Assembly (NCBI GenBank): GCA_028279155.1
Contig: JANQST010000561.1
Span: 1-7,501 of the forward strand
Direction of reading: 5' to 3'
DNA length: 7,501 nucleotides
Source: Cyclobacteriaceae bacterium
Lineage (GTDB): Bacteria > Bacteroidota > Bacteroidia > Cytophagales > Cyclobacteriaceae
Position 1 is the first letter of the stretch; each line of letters begins with the position of its first letter. The notes under the pieces are model-generated. The model searched no databases. It saw only the letters and a program-made list of their open reading frames with translations, and was not told the DNA's origin. This document shows positions 1-6,432 of this stretch, piece by piece. The position numbers and the translations under genes are program-made.

Positions 1-244
1 CACCTGGTTACCTGTTTCAGAATTCATTCAAATTGAGAATGACGAAGTAATAGAAAAGAAGAAACTTCGATTCAGAACTTTAGGTGACATAACAATTACA
101 GGTGGAAACGAATCAGATGCGGATTCACTTGAAAAAATTGTGGAAGAAGTCGCTGCAGCTCGAAATACAGAAAGAGGAAACAGGGCAGATGATAAACGGT
201 CGGAAACTTCAATGGAAGACCGAAAAAAAGAGGGATATTTTTGA
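1..244 (+). CDS. cysD: Sulfate adenylyltransferase subunit 2 (CysD), C-terminal part
   Basis: This is the 3' end of a gene that begins before the window; 80 codons are visible, read from base 2 to the TGA at 242-244. The product is the catalytic small subunit of ATP sulfurylase, which with CysN converts sulfate and ATP to APS in the cytoplasm. The visible part matches the CysD tail: a KKKLRFRTLGD segment (residues 19-29 of the fragment) followed by TGG, corresponding to the RFRTLG...TGA stretch of E. coli CysD. The last residues, MEDRKKEGYF, match the family's conserved SMExxKxxGYF end. CysD is usually about 300 residues, so roughly the last quarter is present. The N-terminal PP-loop ATP-binding motif lies outside the window. 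The normal, complete C-terminus shows that whatever inserted downstream did not damage cysD. The identification rests on recognised motifs and on cysN following. Confidence 0.93.
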   Translation, partial: TWLPVSEFIQIENDEVIEKKKLRFRTLGDITITGGNESDADSLEKIVEEVAAARNTERGNRADDKRSETSMEDRKKEGYF

Positions 245-278
245 TTGGCTTTTGGCCATGGCTGTAAGCCTTTAGCTT
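244..278. repeat. Left array of degenerate 7-bp repeats, inverted relative to the right array
   Basis: Starting on the last base of the cysD stop codon there are about five degenerate 7-base units: ATTGGCT, TTTGGCC, ATGGCTG, TAAGCCT and TTAGCTT. The first ten bases, ATTGGCTTTT (244-253), are an exact inverted repeat of AAAAGCCAAT at 685-694. With one mismatch the match extends to 13 bases (244-256 against 682-694). Within the array GCCATGGC (255-262) is a perfect palindrome, and GGCT/AGCC (260-263 and 267-270) can form a small hairpin. The array ends where the ATG of the four-helix-bundle gene begins. It fills the whole cysD to four-helix gap. Confidence 0.75.
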
Positions 279-629
279 ATGAGAGATTTCACAAAATATG
301 ACGTCTGGATTGAAGGGATTGAGCTCTCTGTCAAAGTCTATGAGATAACCGAATCTTTTCCTGACAATGAAAAGTTTGGAATTTCATCTCAATTGAGAAG
401 AGCGATTGTGTCAATATCATCAAATATTGCTGAAGGATGTAGTCGTAGCTCTGAAAACGATTTTAAGCGATTTGTGGAAATTTCACTGGGATCTGCCTTT
501 GAAGTCAAGACGCAACTAATTATCTCAAACAAGCTTGGATATCTGAAAGATGATACGCTGGAAGAATTGATTATAGCCATTGATAAGCTATCCAAACAAC
601 TTAATTCATTACGTAATAAATTAAAATGA
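279..629 (+). CDS. Four-helix-bundle protein, 23S rRNA intervening-sequence (S23) family
   Basis: A 116-residue protein with no signal peptide or membrane segment. It carries the signature of the four-helix-bundle/S23 family: LRRAIVSISSNIAEGCSR (residues 39-56), then a phenylalanine-rich segment, then GSAFEVKTQL and LGYL. Its length is typical of the family (about 115-125). The family was first noticed inside 23S rRNA intervening sequences; the Avd accessory protein of diversity-generating retroelements has the same fold. The basic, oligomeric fold suggests nucleic-acid binding, but no reaction is established. The ATG at 279 directly follows the left repeat array and has no clear Shine-Dalgarno. 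The stop (TGA 627-629) overlaps the proposed cysN ATG at 626 as ATGA, so translation of the two may be coupled. A sulfur-related role is unlikely: this looks like a passenger in the cys operon. Confidence 0.9.
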   Translation: MRDFTKYDVWIEGIELSVKVYEITESFPDNEKFGISSQLRRAIVSISSNIAEGCSRSSENDFKRFVEISLGSAFEVKTQLIISNKLGYLKDDTLEELIIAIDKLSKQLNSLRNKLK

Positions 630-1948
630 ACGAAAGCCAACAGCCAACGGCCAACGGCCAACGGCCAGATAATAGCCAACAGCTAAAAGCCAATAGCTAC
701 CTGGATATGGAACTTCTTCGCTTCACTACTGCGGGTAGTGTAGATGACGGTAAAAGCACATTAATAGGACGATTACTCTTTGATTCAAAATCGATTTTTG
801 AAGATCAATTAGATCAGGTGAAACAGACAAGTGAGAGAAAAGGAAAGTCAGAAGTAGATCTTGCATTACTCACCGATGGATTAAAAGACGAAAGAGAACA
901 GGGAATTACCATTGATGTAGCATATCGCTATTTTGCTACACCTAAGAGAAAGTTTATAATAGCAGATACACCGGGTCACATTCAGTATACGCGGAATATG
1001 GTGACAGGTGCATCAACGGCTAACGTGGCTTTGATCCTTGTTGATGCTAGGAAAGGAGTAATAGAACAGACCTGCCGTCACTCGATCATTGCTTCATTGT
1101 TAAAAATCCCTCACGTTATCGTCTGTGTGAATAAAATGGATCTTGTAGAATACGATGAGGCGGTATTTAGCAGGATTAAAGCAGATTATGAAAACTTTGC
1201 ATCAAAACTAGATGTGCAAGATGTTCGATTCATACCAATAAGTGCCTTGAAGGGAGATAACGTAGTAAACCGGAGTGAAAATATGACTTGGTTTGAAGGT
1301 TCGACTCTTCTTTACACACTTGAGAACATTCACATTGGAAGCGATCAAAATCACATTGATTGTCGTTTCCCGGTGCAAACGGTAATACGACCTCAAACAG
1401 ATGAATACCACGATTATCGAGGATATGCAGGAAGGATCGCTGGTGGAATATTCAAACCTGGAGATGAAGTCATCGCCTTACCTTCCGGATTCACCTCTAA
1501 GATTAAGGCAATAGATACATTTGATGGACCTGTCGATGAAGCATTTGCACCAATGTCAATTACCTTGACACTTGAAGATGAGATAGACATTAGCAGAGGT
1601 GATATGATTGTTAGAACTAACAATCAACCAGAGCCTAAACAAGATATTGATGTTATGTTATGTTGGCTAAACACGAAAGGCCCGCAACCGAGAATGAAAT
1701 ATACAATTAGGCATACTACCTGCGAAGCTAAATCCATGATAAAAGAGATCAGGTATAAGCTAGATGTTAATACCCTTCATAGAAATGAGGGTGATAAAAA
1801 TATCTCAGCAAACGATATTTGTAGAGTTCAACTTAGAACCACTCGCCCCCTTTTAGTGGATTCTTATAGAAGAAATAGAAATACAGGGAGTATCATTTTG
1901 GTAGATGAAGCAACAAATGAGACAGTTGCGGCTGGGATGATTATATAA
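626..1948 (+). CDS. cysN: Sulfate adenylyltransferase subunit 1 (CysN), GTPase subunit of ATP sulfurylase
   Basis: A translation-factor-type GTPase that drives APS synthesis by CysD. In the 440-residue reading the GTPase motifs are G1 GSVDDGKST (37-45), switch region EREQGITIDVAYR (89-101), G3 DTPGH (114-118), G4 NKMD (169-172) and G5 SAL (206-208). EF-Tu-like beta-barrel domains follow, including FRGYAG-like YRGYAG and DEIDISRGD. The protein ends at AAGMII, so it has no fused APS kinase (CysC) domain. Start choice is uncertain. ATG 626 overlaps the stop of the preceding gene, but the first about 25 residues, rich in Q, N and S, are translated 7-bp repeats. The in-frame ATG at 707 begins MELLRFTTAG, where clear family similarity is strong. 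I recall YLDMELL-like sequence just before this in Bacteroidota homologues, which favours a start upstream of 707. cysQ follows after 3 bases. Confidence 0.95.
   Translation: MNESQQPTANGQRPDNSQQLKANSYLDMELLRFTTAGSVDDGKSTLIGRLLFDSKSIFEDQLDQVKQTSERKGKSEVDLALLTDGLKDEREQGITIDVAYRYFATPKRKFIIADTPGHIQYTRNMVTGASTANVALILVDARKGVIEQTCRHSIIASLLKIPHVIVCVNKMDLVEYDEAVFSRIKADYENFASKLDVQDVRFIPISALKGDNVVNRSENMTWFEGSTLLYTLENIHIGSDQNHIDCRFPVQTVIRPQTDEYHDYRGYAGRIAGGIFKPGDEVIALPSGFTSKIKAIDTFDGPVDEAFAPMSITLTLEDEIDISRGDMIVRTNNQPEPKQDIDVMLCWLNTKGPQPRMKYTIRHTTCEAKSMIKEIRYKLDVNTLHRNEGDKNISANDICRVQLRTTRPLLVDSYRRNRNTGSIILVDEATNETVAAGMII
635..701. repeat. Right array of 7-bp tandem repeats inside the 5' end of cysN
   Basis: Nine near-identical units of consensus RGCCAAC lie in a row. 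They are AGCCAAC (635), AGCCAAC (642), GGCCAAC (649), GGCCAAC (656), GGCCAGA (663), then a four-base interruption, AGCCAAC (674), AGCTAAA (681), AGCCAAT (688) and AGCTACC (695). The period is exactly 7 on each side of the interruption. The array is the inverted counterpart of the one at 244-278. It lies inside the cysN reading frame if translation starts at 626, giving a Q/N/S-rich leader. Because 7 is not a multiple of 3, gain or loss of one unit would shift the frame. Confidence 0.85.
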
Positions 1949-1951
1949 AGA

Positions 1952-2716
1952 ATGGAACTAAAAAATTATTTAAAATTAGCAAAAAATGCTGCTGTAGTTG
2001 CAGGTAAAAAAATTCTTGAAATTTATGAAAGTGGCGATTTTTCTATAGAAGCAAAAGATGACAGTTCCCCGCTAACATTGGCCGATAAAGCGGCTCATGA
2101 AATAATTGTTTCCATTTTGGAGAAAACTAATTTGCCAATTCTTAGCGAAGAAGGAAAAGAAATTCCTTTCGAGCAAAGATCAAAATTCGAATATTTCTGG
2201 ATGATAGACCCATTAGATGGAACAAAAGAGTTCATTAAAAAGAATGGTGAATTTACTGTGAACATTGCTCTTATTCATAAAGGGGAGCCCATCCTTGGAG
2301 TTGTCTATCTACCTGTTTTGAGAGATATATACTATGCTGTTCGTAATGAAGGCGCGTTTGTAGATAAGAAAGGATCGATTCATAAACTTCAAACATCCGC
2401 TAAAAATTTGACAGAAAAAGGACTAAAAGTAGTCGCATCTAGGTCTCATTTAAGTTCTGAAACAAAGGATTATTTGAATGAATTGAATGAACCCGAGATT
2501 GTTTCCAGAGGAAGTTCGTTGAAATTTTTACTTGTCGCATCAGGTGAAGCTGATCTTTATCCCCGATTTGGCCCCACAATGGAGTGGGATACAGCTGCGG
2601 CTCATATCATTGTAAATGAAGCTGGAGGATCAGTTGTATTAGAAGATCATTTAACACCGCTAATATATAACAAGAAGAATCTGTTAAATCCTCATTTTAT
2701 TGTGTTGCCACAATAA
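1952..2716 (+). CDS. cysQ: 3'(2'),5'-bisphosphate nucleotidase CysQ
   Basis: A cytoplasmic Mg-dependent, lithium-sensitive-type phosphatase of the inositol monophosphatase superfamily. It hydrolyses 3'-phosphoadenosine 5'-phosphate (PAP) to AMP, and PAPS to APS. Its 254 residues fit the family (about 250-270). Metal-binding motifs are complete: SEEGK (65-69), WMIDPLDGTKEFI (83-95, with Asp86, Asp89, Gly90 and Thr91) and EWDTAAAH (211-218, with Asp213). LTLADKAAH (41-49) is the usual substrate-side segment. The D-G-T-K-E-F-I form points to CysQ rather than a generic inositol monophosphatase. The ATG follows the cysN stop by 3 bases, so it is in the same operon. PAP is made by PAPS reductase and by sulfotransferases, and its removal relieves product inhibition; neither enzyme is in the window. 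Confidence 0.94.
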   Translation: MELKNYLKLAKNAAVVAGKKILEIYESGDFSIEAKDDSSPLTLADKAAHEIIVSILEKTNLPILSEEGKEIPFEQRSKFEYFWMIDPLDGTKEFIKKNGEFTVNIALIHKGEPILGVVYLPVLRDIYYAVRNEGAFVDKKGSIHKLQTSAKNLTEKGLKVVASRSHLSSETKDYLNELNEPEIVSRGSSLKFLLVASGEADLYPRFGPTMEWDTAAAHIIVNEAGGSVVLEDHLTPLIYNKKNLLNPHFIVLPQ

Positions 2717-2858
2717 CTTTTTGTCTGACTTTCCTTTTCTATTAAATGGCTAATTGGAGTAGATATTTGGACTTAATAAGGGCCTAACTCTTTTGTCGCA
2801 AATCTCAATAATTTGTTTTATCCTATATAGCTTTGCGCTCTTAATTGAAAAAACAGGA
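2717..2858 (+). other. Gene-free gap between cysQ and the export gene
   Basis: This 142-base AT-rich stretch is the only sizeable gap in the window. I see no tRNA, no strong hairpin followed by a T run, and no convincing small ORF. It contains one exact match to the Bacteroidota -7 promoter consensus (listed separately). The reading frame of the downstream gene is open back to a TTG at 2793. That extension would add SIICFILYSFALLIEKTG-like hydrophobic residues ahead of a good signal peptide, so I regard it as untranslated. The gap probably separates the sulfate operon from the polysaccharide locus. Confidence 0.6.
2828..2835 (+). promoter_or_regulatory. Candidate Bacteroidota-type -7 promoter box for the export gene
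   Basis: TAGCTTTG is an exact match to the TAnnTTTG -7 element used by the primary sigma factor of Bacteroidota. It sits 23 bases before the ATG at 2859, which would give a short leader. No good TTTG -33 element lies at the usual distance (about 19-21 bases upstream); the nearest TTTG, at 2812-2815, is too close. The box is weak evidence on its own, but it falls in the one gap where a promoter is expected. Confidence 0.35.
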
Positions 2859-5507
2859 ATGTTTGTCAACATATTAAGAACACTTCCACTTATTTTTATC
2901 GCTCTCGCTTCACATTTGTATGGACAAGATGTGAATGAATTAGATGTTTCTGATCTTAAGTCGATAAACGTTGATGCTCTGTCAGATGAGCAAATCCAAC
3001 AATTTTTGTCAAAGGCTCAAGAATCAGGATTGACTCTTGATCAATTAGAGCTTGTGGCTAAACAACGAGGAATGTCTGCTACGCAAGTTACCAAACTCAG
3101 AACCAGAATAAGGCAGTTGCAATCTGATAGCAATGTTGATGGAGAAAGGATTATCGAGAGTTCGTCAGATCGATTAAGAGAAACATACGAAGAAAGTCAA
3201 GATCAATTCCCTTTCTTCGAAATCTTGGAATTGGAAGATGAGGATGAGGAAGAGAAAATTGAGAAGCTTAAGATCTTCGGGTTGGATATTTTTCAATCCA
3301 GTGAAATGACATTCGAACCTTCCTTAAATGTTGCAACACCTGATAACTATGTTTTGGGACCTGGGGATGAGATCATCATTGATGTATATGGAGCTTCTGA
3401 GACAACATATCAACAAGTAATCTCACCTGATGGGAATATTATTGTAGGAGGAGTTGGTCCAATTAGTTTGGCGGGTGTTACGATAGAGGAAGGAAGGAGA
3501 AGAGTTTTTAACAAACTTTCTACCATTTACTCAGGTGTAAGAGGTAGAAATCCAAATACCTATCTTCAGGTAACGATTGGTAACGTTAGAACGATTAAGG
3601 TTAATGTGATTGGGAACGTGGTACAACCTGGCACATATACGTTGTCTTCATTTGCTACCGCATTTAATGCGTTGTATTTTGCTGGGGGACCAACTGAGAA
3701 TGGTTCTTTGAGAGAAATTGTTGTGAATAGGAATGGAGAGAGGTTAGCAGTGTTGGACGTATACAAATACCTGTTTGAAGGAGACGACTCTCAGAATCCA
3801 TCATTGCAGGATCAGGATATCATTGTTGTCAAGCCGTATCTTGAAAGGGTTAAACTGGCTGGAAATGTCAAGCAGCCAGCCATTTTCGAAATGAACAAAG
3901 ACGAGTCAATTTCGACTTTATTGGAAAGTGCAGGAGGCTTTACGGATATTGCTTTCAAAGAAAGTATTCTAGTGGATCGGGTTTCTGGCAATGGGAGATC
4001 AGTGAAGACTGTTGACTCTGAGGAATTCGGAAATTTTATGTTGCAAGATGGAGACTCCATTTTTGTTCAACAAATACTGAATCGATACAATAATAGAGTT
4101 AGCATTGAAGGAGCTATTAAAAGGCCAGGATTTTATGAACTTAATGAGGGGCTTACACTTTCTGGCCTGATATCAAAAGCGAATGGTTTAAGAGAAGATG
4201 CATATCAAAAGAGAGGAAATGTGATTCGGTTAAATCAAGACCTTACGCTACAAAACCTTTCATTTGATGTGAGTGAAGTCTTGAATGGTAACCAAAATGT
4301 TTTACTAAGTCCGAACGATATAGTAAGAATCTCATCTATATTCGACTTGAACGAAGACAATACGGTCAGTTTAGACGGAGCTGTAAGACAGCCTGGTACC
4401 TATCCATTTGTTCAGAATATGACAATTGAAGATCTACTTAATGTCTCTGGCGGATTGAGGACAAATGCGCATGTATCTGCAGTCGAAATTGCTAGAAGAA
4501 TAGAAGATGACACTGATTTAACCAGAGCAGCAGAAATATTTACTTTTCCTATTTCTGAGGATCTTGGAATAAGTAGTGAAGCTTCACAATTCCTGTTGCA
4601 ACCATTTGATCTTGTTTTAGTAAAGTCGACATCATTCAACAGGATTCAGAAAGTAGTTAAAGTTGAAGGGGAGGTAATGTATCCTGGATTCTATGCTTTG
4701 GAGACCGTTGAGGACAAGATATCTGACATTATAAAAAGAGCAGGTGGTCTTACCCAATATGGTTACGCTGAAGGGGCTACCTTAATCCGAAGGACAGAGT
4801 ATTTTCGAGACGAGTATGAGAAGGAAGAATTGGATGCTTTGATTGAAAATCGGAGAAAAGAACTGGAAGAACAATACGAGGACGAAAATTTTCCTGCAGG
4901 AGTCTCTAAGGTGGAGACCATCAATCAGGAGCTGAATAATTACGAGAAAGAACTAACTGAAAACATTAGAAGGCAGGAGGATTCTGATGTTTTGGAATCA
5001 AGTATCTTTCGAGCACAGCAGCTGCGAAAATTGCAGCAGAGAGATTCAATTAGTGGTTCTAATGAATTGATTGAACAACTTGGAATTGGAATTGAATTGG
5101 ATAGAATTCTTAAGGTTCCTGGCTCGGTTAGCGATCTTATTTTAAGAGATGGTGATTTGATAAGCGTTCCTCGGAGGTTGCAAACCGTTAAAACTCAAGG
5201 AGAAGTGCTGTATCCGAATACTTTGAGCTATCAAGCTGGTATTAGCCTCAAACAGTATGTATCACTTTCAGGAGGATTTTCTGATGATGCAAAGCCAGGG
5301 AAGGCCTATGTTGTTTATGCGAATGGGAATGCGGAAAGAACCAAGAGATTCTTATGGTTTAAGAACTATCCAACTGTTCAGCCAGGTGCAGATATTATCA
5401 TCCCAAAGCGCAAAGCAAAAAGAAAATTGACTGTTTCAGAGGTGATAGGAATTGCATCTTCGATTGCTACTATGGGATTGGTGGTCGATAGATTGACCAC
5501 CCAATAA
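2859..5507 (+). CDS. SLBB-domain polysaccharide export protein (Wza/BexD-like outer-membrane component)
   Basis: An 882-residue secreted protein thought to form the export channel for capsule or exopolysaccharide. Residues 1-22 look like a signal peptide (one Arg, core LPLIFIALA, cleavage near LYG/Q). No lipobox cysteine is present, unlike E. coli Wza. Next come a short helical region with LSDEQIQQFLSKAQ and an acidic stretch (about 123-136). A polysaccharide-export domain starts at YVLGPGDEIIIDVYG (164-178). Six SLBB-like beta repeats begin near residues 248, 331, 414, 503, 600 and 777, each with a G-x-V-x-x-P-G-x-Y-like core. A charged helical, probably coiled-coil insert (about 646-728) separates repeats five and six. 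A hydrophobic helix near the C-terminus (about 858-876) may span the outer membrane. The start at ATG 2859 is chosen because it gives a clean signal peptide; a TTG at 2793 in frame would add 22 residues. At about 880 residues it is much longer than Wza (about 380), as is usual in Bacteroidota. Confidence 0.9.
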   Translation: MFVNILRTLPLIFIALASHLYGQDVNELDVSDLKSINVDALSDEQIQQFLSKAQESGLTLDQLELVAKQRGMSATQVTKLRTRIRQLQSDSNVDGERIIESSSDRLRETYEESQDQFPFFEILELEDEDEEEKIEKLKIFGLDIFQSSEMTFEPSLNVATPDNYVLGPGDEIIIDVYGASETTYQQVISPDGNIIVGGVGPISLAGVTIEEGRRRVFNKLSTIYSGVRGRNPNTYLQVTIGNVRTIKVNVIGNVVQPGTYTLSSFATAFNALYFAGGPTENGSLREIVVNRNGERLAVLDVYKYLFEGDDSQNPSLQDQDIIVVKPYLERVKLAGNVKQPAIFEMNKDESISTLLESAGGFTDIAFKESILVDRVSGNGRSVKTVDSEEFGNFMLQDGDSIFVQQILNRYNNRVSIEGAIKRPGFYELNEGLTLSGLISKANGLREDAYQKRGNVIRLNQDLTLQNLSFDVSEVLNGNQNVLLSPNDIVRISSIFDLNEDNTVSLDGAVRQPGTYPFVQNMTIEDLLNVSGGLRTNAHVSAVEIARRIEDDTDLTRAAEIFTFPISEDLGISSEASQFLLQPFDLVLVKSTSFNRIQKVVKVEGEVMYPGFYALETVEDKISDIIKRAGGLTQYGYAEGATLIRRTEYFRDEYEKEELDALIENRRKELEEQYEDENFPAGVSKVETINQELNNYEKELTENIRRQEDSDVLESSIFRAQQLRKLQQRDSISGSNELIEQLGIGIELDRILKVPGSVSDLILRDGDLISVPRRLQTVKTQGEVLYPNTLSYQAGISLKQYVSLSGGFSDDAKPGKAYVVYANGNAERTKRFLWFKNYPTVQPGADIIIPKRKAKRKLTVSEVIGIASSIATMGLVVDRLTTQ
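5477..5505 (+). other. Hairpin over the end of the export gene
   Basis: GGTGGTC (5480-5486) pairs perfectly with GACCACC (5495-5501). A G-T and an A-T pair extend the stem inward to a four-base loop (TAGA). ATT/AAT pairs (5477-5479 with 5503-5505) extend it outward past one bulged C. It ends on the first base of the TAA stop (5505-5507). No T run follows, so it is not a standard intrinsic terminator. It could slow ribosomes, protect the 3' end of a processed mRNA, or be a by-product of the coding sequence. Confidence 0.4.
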
Positions 5508-5542
5508 CATTCATCATCCATATTGATTAAGCATCTTTGATT

Positions 5543-5549
5543 AGGAGGA
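5543..5549 (+). promoter_or_regulatory. Strong Shine-Dalgarno of the glycosyltransferase gene
   Basis: AGGAGGA lies 10 bases before the ATG at 5560 and fixes that start. It stands out because the other genes in the window have no comparable site, and Bacteroidota genes generally lack one. The 52-base gap before the gene also has CATCTTTG (5532-5539), one base off the -7 promoter consensus, so independent transcription is possible but unproven. Confidence 0.6.
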
Positions 5550-5559
5550 ATAACTAAAA

Positions 5560-6432
5560 ATGATCAGTATAATTATTCGGACATATAATGAGGCTAAGTT
5601 CTTGAATAAATCATTAGGATTTGTTTCTCAGCAAGAAATTGATGAGGATTATGAACTCATTATTGTTGACTCAGGATCCACAGATGAAACTTTGGATATC
5701 GCAAAATCATACACCAAGAATATCATTCCCATTAAAAAGGAAGACTTCTCGTTTGGTAGATCTCTAAACTATGGGTGTACAGTAGCAAAAGGTAAGATTC
5801 TAGTGTTTATTTCTGCTCACTGTATACCATATAATCGGATGTGGTTAAAAAATCTTGTAGAACCTCTCAAAAATTTAGATGTGGTACTTTGTTATGGGAG
5901 GCAAATTGGTAATGAGCTATCAAAGTTCAGTGAAAATCAGGTATTTGCTAAATATTTTCCTGAAGAAAAAAAGGATGAACAAGGTGGCTTTTACTGTAAT
6001 AATGCTAATTCCGCAATAAAAAAAGAATTTTGGGAAAAACGGCAATTTGATGAAAACTTGACTGGTTTAGAAGATATGGATTGGGCTAAATATTTTTATA
6101 ATCAAGGGTACAAAATAGTTTATTGTCCAGAATCAATTATATATCACATTCACGAAGAAAGTTGGAGAAAGGTCTTGATTCGATATGAAAGGGAAGCCTA
6201 TGCACTTAAGGAAATCATGCCAGAGATTCACTTTAATATTCTAGATATGATTCGAGCAATATTTAAAGGGTTATTCAACGACATTAAGTCAGGTTTTAAA
6301 AAAGGCATTTTTATTGGTAAACTGCCGGAGATATTCCTTTTCAGAATATGCCAATTTTACGGTGCATATAGGGGGAATCACATTCATCGTAAACTCTCAA
6401 AAGAGAAGAAGCAAAATTACTTTTACCCTTAA
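5560..6432 (+). CDS. Family 2 glycosyltransferase (GT-A fold)
   Basis: A 290-residue cytoplasmic glycosyltransferase that adds a sugar from a nucleotide donor during surface polysaccharide assembly; donor and acceptor cannot be told from sequence. The N-terminal nucleotide-binding half has IIIRTYNE (4-11) and IIVDSGSTDET (34-44). At the place where many GT2 enzymes carry DxD there is FISAHCIP (83-90), a variant seen in a recognised subgroup of GT2 enzymes. Further on are CNNANSAIKKEFW (146-158), the likely catalytic-base motif GLEDMDW (169-175) and HIHEESW (196-202). The C-terminal part (about 226-270) is amphipathic and basic, probably for membrane association; there is no clear transmembrane helix. 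The start is set by the AGGAGGA site. Its stop overlaps the next ATG by one base (TAATG), indicating coupled translation with the hydrolase gene. Base composition looks more AT-rich than in the export gene. Confidence 0.88.
   Translation: MISIIIRTYNEAKFLNKSLGFVSQQEIDEDYELIIVDSGSTDETLDIAKSYTKNIIPIKKEDFSFGRSLNYGCTVAKGKILVFISAHCIPYNRMWLKNLVEPLKNLDVVLCYGRQIGNELSKFSENQVFAKYFPEEKKDEQGGFYCNNANSAIKKEFWEKRQFDENLTGLEDMDWAKYFYNQGYKIVYCPESIIYHIHEESWRKVLIRYEREAYALKEIMPEIHFNILDMIRAIFKGLFNDIKSGFKKGIFIGKLPEIFLFRICQFYGAYRGNHIHRKLSKEKKQNYFYP

Larger units (their letters stand above)
244..694 (+). mobile_element. Candidate small inserted element: four-helix-bundle ORF between inverted heptad arrays
   Basis: The cysD-cysN junction, normally short in this operon, holds about 450 bp made of one small ORF and two flanking repeat arrays in opposite orientation. 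The outermost exact inverted repeat is 10 bp (244-253 and 685-694). This layout resembles the intervening sequences found in some 23S rRNA genes, where an S23 ORF sits inside a segment whose ends pair to form a stem. Calling it mobile is an inference. There is no transposase, no convincing target-site duplication (GGATAT occurs at 233-238 and 703-708, but away from the repeat ends), and no empty site to compare with. It could instead be an old, resident operon insert. Confidence 0.45.

Noticed and set aside
236..243. TATTTTTG as a -7 promoter box for the four-helix-bundle gene
   Set aside because: It matches TAnnTTTG, but the bases are fixed by the conserved Tyr-Phe-stop end of CysD, and no -33 element is found.
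279..629. Four-helix-bundle protein as Avd of a diversity-generating retroelement
   Set aside because: No reverse transcriptase, template repeat or variable repeat is visible. The flanking repeats are short heptads and the neighbours are housekeeping cys genes.
389..679. Reverse-strand open frame opposite the four-helix-bundle gene, and other reverse-strand frames opposite cysN, the export gene and the 3' end
   Set aside because: They lie entirely opposite well-supported genes, resemble no family I know, and have compositions expected of antisense shadows.
635..701. Short regular repeats that might suggest a CRISPR array
   Set aside because: The units are 7 bp, directly tandem, without unique spacers, and no cas gene is present.
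233..708. GGATAT at 233-238 and 703-708 as a target-site duplication
   Set aside because: The copies are several bases away from the inverted-repeat ends, and a 6-base match in AT-rich DNA is expected by chance. The left copy encodes the conserved GYF end of CysD.
2793..2858. TTG-initiated 22-residue extension of the export protein
   Set aside because: It would put a second hydrophobic stretch before a normal signal peptide, uses a rare start, and the candidate promoter box lies inside it.
5966..6017. Runs of seven A in the glycosyltransferase gene as phase-variable tracts
   Set aside because: Runs of this length are common in AT-rich lysine codons, and nothing else points to switching here.
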